DNA of 64,000 bases from the NCBI GenBank assembly GCA_963921825.1, contig OY997594.1, forward strand, positions 55,537,675 to 55,601,674, written 5' to 3'. This DNA is from Erodium maritimum (taxonomy: Eukaryota > Streptophyta > Magnoliopsida > Geraniales > Geraniaceae). This document shows, one piece after another, positions 46,820 through 57,099 of the stretch; position 1 is the stretch's first letter, and each line of letters starts with the position of its first letter. The notes below the pieces were generated by a model. That model was not told the DNA's origin. It saw only the letters and a list, made by a program, of their open reading frames with translations, and did not search any database. A program made the translations under genes and the position numbers.

Positions 46820-48947
46820 TGTAAGAACCGCCCTCGGTCGATCCCGATCGAACCGGTGAATTCTAGACAAGTTTGACTTTTGGCTGGAAAAGTCAACTGA
46901 TGACTCAGGAAGTCATTCGGGACCTTTCCGGGGCCCAAAAAGCTTAGCCGTCATCACGGTTAGCTTAGTTGGGCCATTTCCTTCAGTTTGACTGTAATAT
47001 TGGTTAGGTCAGATTTTGGTCAAACTTGGACTTTATATCGGTTAATTTCCGATAAAATCTTGGGAAGCTGGAAATTATTCAAGTGGAAGTGACCCCACAT
47101 GACACTTGTCATATTTGGCTTGGGGGATGAAAAAGGAGCTTCAAATGACTCTTATACCCTTCCAACTTACCTTTAAAGGGATAAGACCTTAAGGGCTTTT
47201 CGATATTTGGACAAAATAGGTCATTTAAAGCAACATGGACACACAAATCAGCTCACTCACTATTGTTGCAGCCGAAAATCACAAGGAGAGAGAGAGGGGA
47301 GAGCTCATTTCTTGAGGAAGAAGAAAGCGAAGAAAGCTTGGATTTTGGAGCTTGTTTTTAGTCCTTTTGCCTCCATTTTCCTTCCATCTTCTTCATCTCA
47401 CAATCCTAGAGGTATGGATGCTCTTAACTCTCCATTTCATCTACTTTCAATCTTTGGGTTTTGTGGGTTTTTGGCTCAAAGTTGAAGAGCTAGCTTTGTG
47501 GTTGTTGCTTGGAGAAGAAGTAGTGAAGTAGGATGTTTGGATTGTGTTTTGGTTGAAGTTTTGATGAACTCATTGAGGGTGTTGATGTTGGGTAACCTTG
47601 GATGAATATTTTGGAGTTGAGAGGACTTGGAAATGGGGTTTTAATGGTGATTTTTGTGAAACTCGAGTTGGGGAAGAAAGGGGAAGGAACTGGTCAGGTT
47701 TGGCGCGGAAAGTGACTCGGACCGGGCCAGGTGCCGGCACGGCAGGCCGCACGGAACGGGCCTGGTATCGGCACGGCACGCGGCACAGAACGGATGGGAG
47801 TCCGGCACGGTACCTCACACGGTCCGTGTCGCACTCCGGGCCGGTCTGTGACGCGGTCCGTGCTGGCTACCGGGTCGGACTGTGATACGGTCCGTGCCAG
47901 GTTCCGGCACGGCTAGCCACACGGTCCGTATGGCGTTCCGGATCAGAACCCAAAACCCTTCCTTTTAGCCCTTTTCGATTCTTCAATCATTTCTTCAAAC
48001 CGTATTTCCATTATTTGAGTGTTATTCTGTACTTTGGGGATAAGAAAATAGTTGAGTTATTAACTTTGGTCTTATGGTGGTCTAAGACCGTGGTACCGAG
48101 CAAGGAAGGAAGGAAGAACTTGGACTAGAGCTTGAAGAACGAAGAATCACGCCGGAACCCGTGTGAAGGACGGAGTTGTGACCACCGAGTTGTCAACAGA
48201 GTTTTAGAGGATTACCAAGAGGTAGGGAAAGTCTTAACTTCTTATTTAAACGCTTAGTATGTATGTTAGGTTAATAAAATCGGAAAGGTCCTAGAATTGC
48301 ATATATGATGCGAATAACTAGAATAATCGTCTTTCAATTATTAACAACCGGAAGTGTCTAGAATGCATGTCTAGGATGAAGATGAGTAGTGTAACTCGCT
48401 TTCAATACTTTGATTTACTGATAGAGAGGCTGTGAAGAGATCTCGGATTAGTTGTGTGCTAGGTTCACATGCTTGGTTGCTCGTTATTAGGACATTTAAG
48501 AGTCTAATGAAACTAGTTAGCTTATATGATTGAATGCTTTATTGATCGTTCACATGATTGTTGATTGGTTGAATGCGTACTTGATTGATTGAGTGATTGT
48601 GTTGAGATAATTGTTGATTGGACGGATGATCGAGTATGACTGGTTGTGCCAAGGGGTACAATCAGGTGATCGATGTACCGCTGGTTCGTGACAGGTAAGT
48701 ATACGGTAAGTGTGAGGTATTATTGGATGTCTTTGCTGTGATGAAAGTGTGATTTGAGGAGTGTTCACGATTGGTTGAATTATAGTGCTTTTCCTTATTC
48801 TTATTCTTGAATACTTGTTTGGTTGTTCGTTTGTTTGCTTGTTTGTTTGTTTGGTTCGGTACTACACCGAGAGGGGGGGGGGGGTAATCCGGTGCCGTTG
48901 TGGTGGTTGGAGTTGGACAGATACAGTGAGATATTGATATATTATAG

Positions 48948-49220
48948 GAGCCTGAGTGCTCGGTAGATCCTGCGGGATATTGATTGATTATTAGAGCCTG
49001 AGAGCTCGGCAGATCCTGCGGGATATTGATAGATTATAGGAGACTGAGTGCTCGGCAGATCCTGCGGGATATTGATTGATTAGTGTAGCCTGAGAGCTCG
49101 GCAGATCCTGCAGGATATTGATTGATTATTGGAGCCTGAGAGCTCGGCAGATCCTGCGGGATATTGATAGATTATAGGAGCCTGAGGGCTCGGCAGATCC
49201 TGCGGGATATTGATCGGATT
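48948..49220 (+). repeat. 46-bp minisatellite in the LTR, six units
   Basis: Units start at 48948, 48994, 49040 and on at 46-bp steps, with the core GAGCTCGGCAGATCCTGCGG followed by GATATTGATTGATTA. Confidence 0.9.
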
Positions 49221-49753
49221 ACTTCATGAGAGATGATTTCTGAGGTTTCACCCAAGGGTGTGCGTCCTACGGGAGCAGTACCTTAGTTCCCTATGATTAT
49301 GGTCCTTGGAGACATTTGCGAGAATTCCGACTATGAGCATCCCTATGAGATGGTTTCCGGTGCTCCGAAGTATGTGCCTCCTCTGGATCGAGGAAAAATC
49401 TGATGTGATATGAATACTCTGGCGGATCGGAATATGGGTACCGAGGTGACGCTAGAATCTATTCATGGATCGGAGGCTTGAGAAAGCAAATGGTTGGCGT
49501 GATATCAATTACTCCCTTTTAATCATTATGATACTTTATAATAATTCTTTTATGCAACCTTTCAAGTTAAAGTTATCTTTAAGAATACAGTGCTTATCTT
49601 ATTCTATCTTGTTCATAATTATTTCATCGCACTTATATTATTCTATCTCGTTACATATTAGTTCGTTGTTAATCGTATTTTGTTATCATTTGAGTTACCT
49701 GTTTATCCAGTACAGTATTGACCAAAGGGTTGAGTTGTTAAAGTTTTTCCTAC

Positions 49754-49767
49754 TGAGCGTAAGCTCA
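49754..49767 (+). other. Conserved LTR stem-loop, GTAA tetraloop
   Basis: TGAGC-GTAA-GCTCA followed by CCCCC and, 27 bases on, TTTTACAGG. Confidence 0.65.
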
Positions 49768-49986
49768 CCCCCTTGGTTTCCTTATTGTTTTACAGGCGTA
49801 GCTGATGTCTAGTGAGTTCGAGGCTCGGGAGCTTTTGGACATCTTGGGGTTTATCTTAGAGTTATGTTGGTCATGTGTTTTAAACATTATTTATTTGACT
49901 CTTCATGTTGAGCTGTGACTCATTGGAAGTTTTGGAACTATTTATAGTTGTTGTTTTGAGAGAGTTTATCTTGTTATTATAAAGGT

Positions 49987-49991
49987 TTTGG
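49987..49991. repeat. Copia TSD TTTGG, left
   Basis: Matches 55841-55845. Confidence 0.93.
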
Positions 49992-50376
49992 TGTCGTGAT
50001 CATTTCTCAAACGATCAAAACCGAAACGAATGAACTTGATTTTTCCTTGATAAAATAATGGGATAATTATCATTCCCAACCCCAAACTTTACGTCAAATT
50101 CATGTCTAGGATTTGAAACGAAAGGTGAGGAGGGGTTAGGATATGAATTTGACGTAAAGTTTGGGGTTGGGAATGATAATTATCCCTAAAATAATCAAAA
50201 CTTGATATAATAATTTTCTCTTCTATCTCCGTACATAATCTCTTTTTCATTTCTTGTTGTTGTGTCTTACATGAATACAAAATGGCATATATATAGCCAA
50301 CACATATGGATGAGTCATATCCATATGTGTCTAATGCAAGGGTGGTGGCCACCCTTGTAACACGTGTATTACAACA
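49992..50376 (-). repeat. 3' LTR of the Copia, enlarged by a MITE
   Basis: 385 bp, against 249 bp for its partner at 55592-55840. The 136-bp difference is exactly the MITE (127) plus one 9-bp TSD. Confidence 0.95.
50060..50186. mobile_element. Mutator-type MITE, 127 bp
   Basis: Perfect 44-bp inverted repeats (50060-50103 and 50143-50186, starting GGGATAATTATCATTCCC) around a 39-bp centre. The 9-bp duplication TAAAATAAT is at 50051-50059 and 50187-50195. The sister LTR has a single TAAAATAAT at 55651-55659 and no insert, i.e. the empty site. 9-bp TSDs with long TIRs point to Mutator-like transposase. The frame at 50397-50089 that crosses it is not a gene. Confidence 0.93.
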
Positions 50377-50426
50377 CTCCCCCTTGGCCACCACCATTTA
50401 CGAATATATCAAATGAGCTTTATTTG

Positions 50427-50840
50427 CCTCGTTAAAAACCTCTTCAGGAAAACCCGGTGGGACAAAACCTGTAAGGAAAAGAGTGCAACACGCAAAAATG
50501 TGCTTGATGTTGTGCTTGATGCTGCCTCGTTAAAAACCTTTCCAAGAAAACCCTGTGTGACAAAACTTGGATAAGGGAAAAAGAGTACAGCGCACAAAAC
50601 TTGTCTCTCCCTGACTTCAGGCAGGTTACTTTGGTTGTTCGGTTGAGTCGACGTACTCTGATCTTGAACATGAATTTCTCAACAAGTGGATGTCAGGAAA
50701 GTCATACCGAGTATAGTGTTTCTTCCATTTACTCACTTCTGGTCAGTTGGACGTGCATAATAGCTTCCTCGTTAAAAACCTTTTCAGGAAAACCTCGTGG
50801 GACAAAACCTGAATAAGGGAAAAAGAGTGCAGCACACGGA
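50427..50840 (-). repeat. Three related ~70-bp blocks in the Copia 3' region
   Basis: CCTCGTTAAAAACC, then AGGAAAACC, then GGGACAAAACC, then GGGAAAAAGAGTGCAGC-like blocks occur near 50427, 50524 and 50767. The frames 50409-50914 derive from them. Confidence 0.75.
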
Positions 50841-52161
50841 AACATACTCCCCCTGACTGTCGCTCCCCCTGAAGACCGACTGAATAATCTTGGTTGCTTG
50901 CAGAGTCGACTCATATTATCTTGTACACTGACTTTCTCAAAACTGATGTTGCTAGACTTCCAGTGAACAAACCTACAGGATTTTCACTTCATGATTCTGA
51001 TTGACGTCAATATCTCATGACTCTTCTGGAGTTCATGATTATATCATAATTTCGTACGAAAACTGATCAGCTGCAACTGAAAACCGTCTTTCCAAATTAT
51101 AACAGTCCCGGGACATGCTTTGCAGATCTGCTTCAATCTCAAAATCGGTAAGTAGTTTCTAAGCTCAAACTAGCTAGCACATTTGCTGCGAATTTTCTGT
51201 CAGGCCTTGTAGATCATAACGTCTCAAATTTAGATATGGTACTTCAGGACCAAACATCTTTTCATTTCTTTGAAACAAATGAGATCCTCTTTAGGATCTA
51301 AATATCGATCAAGTAGAACACGCTTCAGGCGTTTCTTAAAATGTGCATATTTATGGATCCATTTGAAAATATGCTCGATCTTCGGGCCGAGACAATATTT
51401 AATCATCAAAGCTTTCATTTGAAAGTCTTTCTTTATACATACTGTAGTTTCAAGGACCTTTTCAGGAGTCCATATATTATCGACCCACACTGCTTACTAA
51501 GTACATGGTTTCTCATACCATGTCTCATTACCTCATGCAAATCAAACCCTTCAGAGAGTCATTTATCTAGATAATCATAAATCCTTTGGGAAATGACATT
51601 GCTTCTGGCAATTTAAATTTTAAAGGGATTTGCTTCAGGCAATGCATGAGGTTTGCTTCAGGCAAACTACAATGCTTCAGGCAAACTGCAATGCTTCAGG
51701 CAATGCAGGTCCTTTGGGGACTTTTATAAATGTCGGCACTAAAAAGTACCATTAGCAGTGGGTACATATATCTAATATATCATGGTGATCACACAACATA
51801 ACTTTATCAAAAGTTGACTTCAAGTCATTTGAGAAAAATACGTTTATAAGGTGTGCTTTATATTCAACATCTTTGTTTTCTCATTCATCTATACCCAGCT
51901 GGGAGAACATCCTTCGATGTTTTGATCATGATTTTGGACATTGGACATTATGTCAATAAGTCAATTCTTCTGGAATGACATTTTCTCGTATTGGACAAAC
52001 ATGTCTTTAAATGACATTAGTCAACACCACGTGGTTCAATGTCAAAATCATCTACCACTTCAATCATGGTAATAGTAATGCCCTTATCAATGGAAACCGA
52101 TTTTTGATTTTATGATTTTTTTTATGTGTGAGTAATTCATATGAATTTCCTCATTTCTTTT
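50841..52161 (-). other. Non-coding 3' stretch of the Copia where reverse transcriptase would be expected
   Basis: Just past the integrase stop, the minus strand still reads NEEIHMNYSHI, the usual linker toward reverse transcriptase. No reverse transcriptase frame or YVDD follows. Short CTTCAGGCAA repeats occur at 51630-51710. The 86-codon minus frame 51490-51230 is unrecognised. Confidence 0.6.
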
Positions 52162-53958
52162 CTATTTCAACTCTTCAGGAGTATTAGAGTCTTCTGGTAC
52201 TTCTGCACCGATTTGTACTTCTGGACCGATTGGTTCTTCTGGAACCGACTCTGGTAGTTCTTCTTGAACTACTTCTGGTAATGAGGCTTTTTCATCGGCT
52301 GGTTCTTCTAGAACCACCGCTTTCTTATCCCCTACATTCGTCTGACATTTCCGCTTCCGGGGAACAATGTCTTTTGATCCAACTGGTCTCCCACGCTTCA
52401 GGCGTGCACTAGAGGAATCGATAGCTACTTTTGCAGTATCACCAGTGACCTTAATTCTAGCTGGTACATTGATTGCATCTATATAAGACCTTGTCATCTT
52501 TGACGTTTCTGCAAATGCATAAGGCATTTGATTTGCAACATTTTGCAAATGAATTATTCTCTGTACTTCTATTTCACATTGTGACGTGCGTGGGTCTGAA
52601 TGAGACAACGAACTCACTTTCCATGAAAGTTCATACCCAACTTCAGGAGGCTTATAAGAGAGTTCAAGCCTTACTTCAGGAGGCTTATCTTTCTCACCTA
52701 GAGGTGGAAATGTTGTCTCATCAAAATGACAATCTGCAAATCTTGCAGTAAACAAATCACTCGTCCGAGGTTCAAGGTACCTTATAATGGACGGTGAGTC
52801 AAAACCAACATATATCCCCAACCGACGTTGGGGTCCCATTTTTGTGCGTTGAGTAGGTGCGATCGACACTTGCACTGCGCAACCAAAGGTTCGCAAATGG
52901 GATATATTAGGTTGGTTCCCACACACAAGTTGTACAAGAGAATATTGATGATAAGCACTTGGTCTTATACCAATTAAAGATGCAGCATGTAATACAGCAT
53001 GTCCCCAAGCAGAAATAGGTAATTGTGATTGCATTAATAATGTACGTGCAATTACCTGTATACGTTTGATAAACGATTCTGCTAACCCATTTTGGGTATG
53101 GACATGTGCAACGGGATGTTCAATATCAATCCTTAAAGACATGCAATAATCATCAAATGCTCTTGATGTGAACTCACCAGCATTATCAAGACGAATAGAC
53201 TTAATGGGATGATCAGGGAAATGTGCCCTCAGCTTAATGATTTGTGCCCGTAATTTAGCAAACACAATATTTCGCGTTGACAATAAGCAAATATGAGACC
53301 ATCTGCTGGATGCGTCTATCAGGACCATAAAATAACTAAATGGTCCACTGGCTGGATGTATAGAGCCACATATATCTCCCTGAATTCTTTGCAGGAAAGA
53401 TGGCATTTCAATATTAATCTTGGTTTGCGATGGTCGGACCACTAATTTTCCTTGTGAACAAGCTGTACATGATATCTCATTGGACATTAGGATCTTCTGG
53501 TCCTTTAATGAATGCCCGCATGAGTTTTCAACAATCCTACGCATCATGGTCGATCCCGGATGACCAAGACGATTGTGCCAAAGCATAAAAGCATTTGGGT
53601 TAATGAACTTCTGGTTCATTGTTGCGTAGATTTCAACAGTTCTTATGGTTGTATAATACAAACCTGATGATAGAACCTGTAATTTTTCAAGTACACGCTT
53701 TTCACCACATATATTAAAAGTGATATAGAGAAACTCGATCTCATTTTCACTTCTGGTCTCGACATGATATCCGTTGCTACGAATATCCATGAAGCAAAGT
53801 AGATTTCTTCTGGATCTACTTGCACATAAAGCATTACGGGTATTTAACCTTGTTCCATTTTCAAATATCAAGGTAGCTCTTCCGGAGCCTTCTATTAAAT
53901 TTTCAGTACCCGTAATTGTGCTAACATTTGCTTCAACCAACGTTAGATAAGAGAAATA
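52162..53958 (-). pseudogene. Copia integrase (GAG-pre-integrase plus catalytic core)
   Basis: An open minus frame of about 590 codons. Counting from the TTG at 53940, the zinc-binding part has His122, His127, Cys158 and Cys161 (LWHNRLGHP, then ISCTACSQGK). The core has Asp189 (GDICG), Asp252 (RLDNAGEF) and Glu288 (NGLAESFIKR), with 35 residues between the last two: DD35E. The C-terminal region has the usual GRPVGSKD block and an acidic tail ending at a stop at 52162. The frame enters from protease through a one-base shift in the T7 run at 53959-53965. The catalytic set is intact, but the polyprotein is not. Confidence 0.88.
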
Positions 53959-54110
53959 TTTTTTTATCTCTTAAGATTGTGTGCGTCGACGCGCAATCAA
54001 CAATACATATGTCGCCATTATTTCTGCAGATATGTGACCCATAGTTGGGATCTATATCCTTTTGTAAACTTAGGAAAGGATTACAAAAATATTATATATA
54101 TATATATATT
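53959..54110 (-). pseudogene. Copia protease, frameshifted
   Basis: Reads GDICIVDCASTHTILRDKK on the minus strand, with the active-site Asp codon at 53998-53996 and DCAST in place of the usual DSGAT. An A7 run on the minus strand (53965-53959) puts the following KYFSYLTLVEANV one base out of frame with the protease, as if one A had been gained. Confidence 0.75.
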
Positions 54111-54113
54111 TCA
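54099..54113. repeat. (TA)n microsatellite
   Basis: About 15 bases of alternating T and A between gag and protease of the Copia. Confidence 0.85.
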
Positions 54114-54151
54114 CATTGACTAAAAGTAGGGGAATACATAACGACACAAGT

Positions 54152-55192
54152 TCAATCTACATTTTCATCATGGTCCACATTTCCGTCATCATCTTTAAAG
54201 AAGTCGGAGACTATAAGTTTGATCGGAGCATCTTCAGGGCTCACATGATCAATGAAATTTGTCTCAGCGACCTTCTCTTTTCCCTTTATCGACTCTTGGT
54301 ATAACTTTACCAAGTGGTTTGGCACACGACATACACGTGACCAATGATCAGTCCCTCCACAACGGTAACATATATTTTCGGCATTTATGAGAGTCGGGTT
54401 CTGCGGGCCTTTTCCTTTCTCATACCGGGTCCACTTCTGGTGGTACACCCTATCATCTCTTTTATAAGGTTGGAAATTATTATGCCCATATCCCTGACTA
54501 CGACCATGTCCACGACCTCGACCTCGACCTCTAAAGGGTCCTCGATCTCGTCTGGGTCCAGAGTTACCATCATATCCTGTCACATTCGCTTTAGGGAATG
54601 GAGCACTGCCTACAGGGCGAGTTTGATGGTTCTTCATTAATAATTCATTGTTTTGCTCTGCAACGAGCAAACAAGCAATCAGATCTGTAAATTTCTTAAA
54701 CCCTTTTTCTCGATATTGCTACTGCAGGAGCATGTTCGAGGGATGGAACGTGGAGAATGTTTTCTCAAGCATAGATTAGTCAGTTATTTTCTCACCACAA
54801 CTGCGAAGCTTGGAAATAATTTTAAATATGGCCGAATTGTACTCACTTACAGACTTTAAGTCCTGTAACCTGAGGTTAGACCAATCATAAAGGGGACGAG
54901 GGAAAGCTATTGCTTTCATATGCTCAAACCTCTCCTTGAGCTGGACCCATAAACTAAAGGGGTCTTCGTCAGCTATATATTCAAGTCGTAGGTCCCTATA
55001 TATGTGATGACAGATTAATATTGTGGCCGTGGCTTTGTTTTTAATTGACTCGTTATTCTCCTCCTTTATGACGTCTCCAAGATTCTGAGATCTCAAGTGG
55101 AGAGTCGTGTCTAGCGTCAATTCATAATAGTTTTTCCCGTCTAGTTTAAGGGGTGCATAATTAAGCTTTGTCAAGTTATCAATCCTGGACAT
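54152..55192 (-). pseudogene. Copia gag with CCHC zinc knuckle, two stops
   Basis: Starts MSRIDNLTKLNYAPLKLDGK at 55192 and continues through FSLWVQLKERFEHMK and LQDLKSVSEYNSAIFKI. In-frame stops are TAA (54778-54776) and TAG (54721-54719); the frame otherwise continues LLVAEQNNELLMKNHQTRPVGSAPFP into an RGRGRGHGRSQG-type basic stretch. The CYRCGGTDHWSRVC knuckle follows at about 54380-54320. It ends at a stop at 54154-54152. The order and motifs are those of plant Copia gag. Confidence 0.88.
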
Positions 55193-55591
55193 TGATCAAA
55201 CTAATTGCATGTCAGGATTATATTCGACTTCAGGTCGTTAGTATTTTATTTTGGAACTTCTGGTCCAATACATATCGGGTCGCTAGTATTATATATTTGG
55301 AACTTCCGGTCCAAACGTTTCGGTTTTAACGAATTTTTAAATTCAGGTATTAACGATAAAATACAAGAATACGGTAAATATCAAATTTCTGATGTGAAAT
55401 ATACATTGGCAGTCACAGAGCATACTTATTAAAACCGTAAATAAATTTATATAAACGAGCATAAATCAGGTATAAATAAATTAACGACAATTTAAAAATC
55501 TGATACCTGAACAGTAGAACAGAGCGTTCATACTAAATAACGAGTTGAGAAAACTTAACGATTTAACCGGAGCAGACTCGTGCTGATAATG
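55193..55591 (-). other. Copia untranslated leader
   Basis: Lies between the 5' LTR and gag. On the minus strand it starts ACATTATCAGCACGAGTC, where a primer site is expected; I cannot match it with confidence to a tRNA. Confidence 0.5.
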
Positions 55592-55840
55592 TGTTGTGAT
55601 CATTTCTCAAACGATCAAAACCGAAACGAATGAACTTGATTTTTCCTTGATAAAATAATCAAAACTTGATATAATAATTTTCTCTTCTATCTCCGTACAT
55701 ACTCTCTTTTTCATTTCTTGTTGTTGTGTCTTACATGAATACAAAATGGCATATATATAGCCAACACATATGGATGAGTCATATCCATATGTGTCTCATG
55801 CAAGGGTGGTGGCCACCCTTGTAACACGTGTATTACAACA
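55592..55840 (-). repeat. 5' LTR of the Copia
   Basis: 249 bp, TGTTGTGATC...GTATTACAACA on the plus strand. It keeps the unoccupied MITE target. Confidence 0.95.
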
Positions 55841-55845
55841 TTTGG
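55841..55845. repeat. Copia TSD TTTGG, right
   Basis: Matches 49987-49991. Confidence 0.93.
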
Positions 55846-55924
55846 TACTTAATTATTGCTTTTCTACTTTTAATCCCGGTCACGTCTCGAGTCCGGCTAA
55901 AACCGGATTTGGGGCGTGACAATT

Positions 55925-55937
55925 TGGTATCAGAGCC
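55925..55937 (+). other. Primer-binding site of the chromovirus
   Basis: TGGTATCAGAGCC, three bases after the LTR; complementary to initiator Met tRNA as is common for plant gypsy elements. Confidence 0.9.
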
Positions 55938-57099
55938 TGGTTTCATTTGAAACGGGTTGTAAATTTTGAACTTGTTTTCAAAACCTCGGATCAACGTCAA
56001 TTAGGTGGGTAGAGTTAGGGAGTCTAAGTCGTGTACTCGGTGATGCAAGCTAAAGAATTTGATGCATAGAGTGAGAACGACTCGAGTCTTACTGTTTTCA
56101 ATGGTTGTTTAAAGTTGAACTTTTTTATTACAACAGTTGCATCGCTTAAGTGGTGTCCTTACCCTTTGAACTGTTAGTTACAGTGATCGGTGAAACCGAA
56201 CGGTTGAGATCAGTATTGGATTAACGAGCAATGATCAAACCGCTGTATATTAATTATTGAATAAATTATCTGTTAAAGGTGTTACTACCGTGTTGGCCGG
56301 TTTAAGTTTGTTAAGGTTGGACGGTTAATCGATTGAGGTATCGATGAGGTTGGAGATTGGTTTCATTGGAGTATTACTGTTGGAGTGGTGATGGACCGGA
56401 GGGGGAACTTTTGAAAGGAGTAAAACTCGAGTATTCTTGCACCCTCTTTGATTGTGTGTGTACTTTACGAAGCATGAGAAATCTATGTGTTGATTTTGTT
56501 TTGTACCTTGCAGAGCATGAGAACTCTTTGTATTGAATAACTTGTGAAAATTGATTGGTAAATGTCCCGTTTAAAAGGAGGGTTAGTGGAAAATACGAAT
56601 AGGTCATGCCGAATTTTCCGTAAAACTGGATTAGTTATACTATCATAGTTGACTCAGGGGTACCACTGTAGTCAAATGTGATGGTTGGATGTCAAGTGGT
56701 TGCAACGAGGTTCGGGGACGCCTGAATCGAGTTGTAACGATGCGAGATCGACTTGATTATTTTGATTAAAGATAAGGAATTTGGGAAAAGAGAAAGGCTT
56801 GATAAAAGGATTAAGGACTTGGTTCCAAACTGTTTGCTTCGTGCTTTGAAACCCTAGTGATGGGTGTGTTTGTGTGTGAACTTTGCCTCCTGTGGGAGTT
56901 GGTTGCATTACTTGGTTGCTGTGTGAGACGCACGATGTGCGGACCTCTTTGTCTATATGCGTACTATATACAACTTATATACTTACCCGTGATCCAATTA
57001 GGATCCGTTGAGACGAACGAGAACGTCCCTTTTGCTTAAACCGTTTCAGTTGTGTTAAACTGAGTTGAACCGTACGTGCTACTGCAGCGATCTTTCGTA
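55938..57099 (+). other. Untranslated leader of the chromovirus
   Basis: No gene. Shares blocks with the leader at 33276-34144. Diverged AGCATGAGAACTCT-type words near 56430-56535 are the unexpanded counterpart of the 39-bp repeat there. Confidence 0.75.

Larger units (their letters stand above)
49992..55840 (-). mobile_element. Ty1/Copia element, minus orientation, lacking reverse transcriptase
   Basis: LTRs 55592-55840 (5') and 49992-50376 (3') with the 5-bp duplication TTTGG (49987-49991 and 55841-55845). The LTRs are 249 bp each once a 127-bp MITE and its 9-bp TSD are taken out of the 3' copy; I count three differences between them. A polypurine tract, CCAAGGGGGAG on the minus strand, sits at 50377-50387. 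Gag, protease and integrase are readable. Between the integrase end (52162) and the polypurine tract there are only 1.8 kb, with no reverse transcriptase or RNase H motif. Confidence 0.93.
46820..55921 (+). repeat. 5' LTR of the chromovirus, split by a Copia at 49992-55840
   Basis: TGTAAGAACC...GGGGCGTGACA. The two LTR pieces are 46820-49991 and 55841-55921. Frames inside (47207-49812) are LTR sequence, repeated in the 3' LTR at 62286-63885, not genes. Confidence 0.93.

Noticed and set aside
48945-49220. CRISPR-like array
   Set aside because: Units are contiguous 46-bp tandem repeats without unique spacers, in a plant LTR.
51230-51490. 86-codon minus frame as possible reverse transcriptase remnant of the Copia
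   Set aside because: No YVDD, no palm or RNase H block; cannot be aligned with Copia reverse transcriptase by eye.
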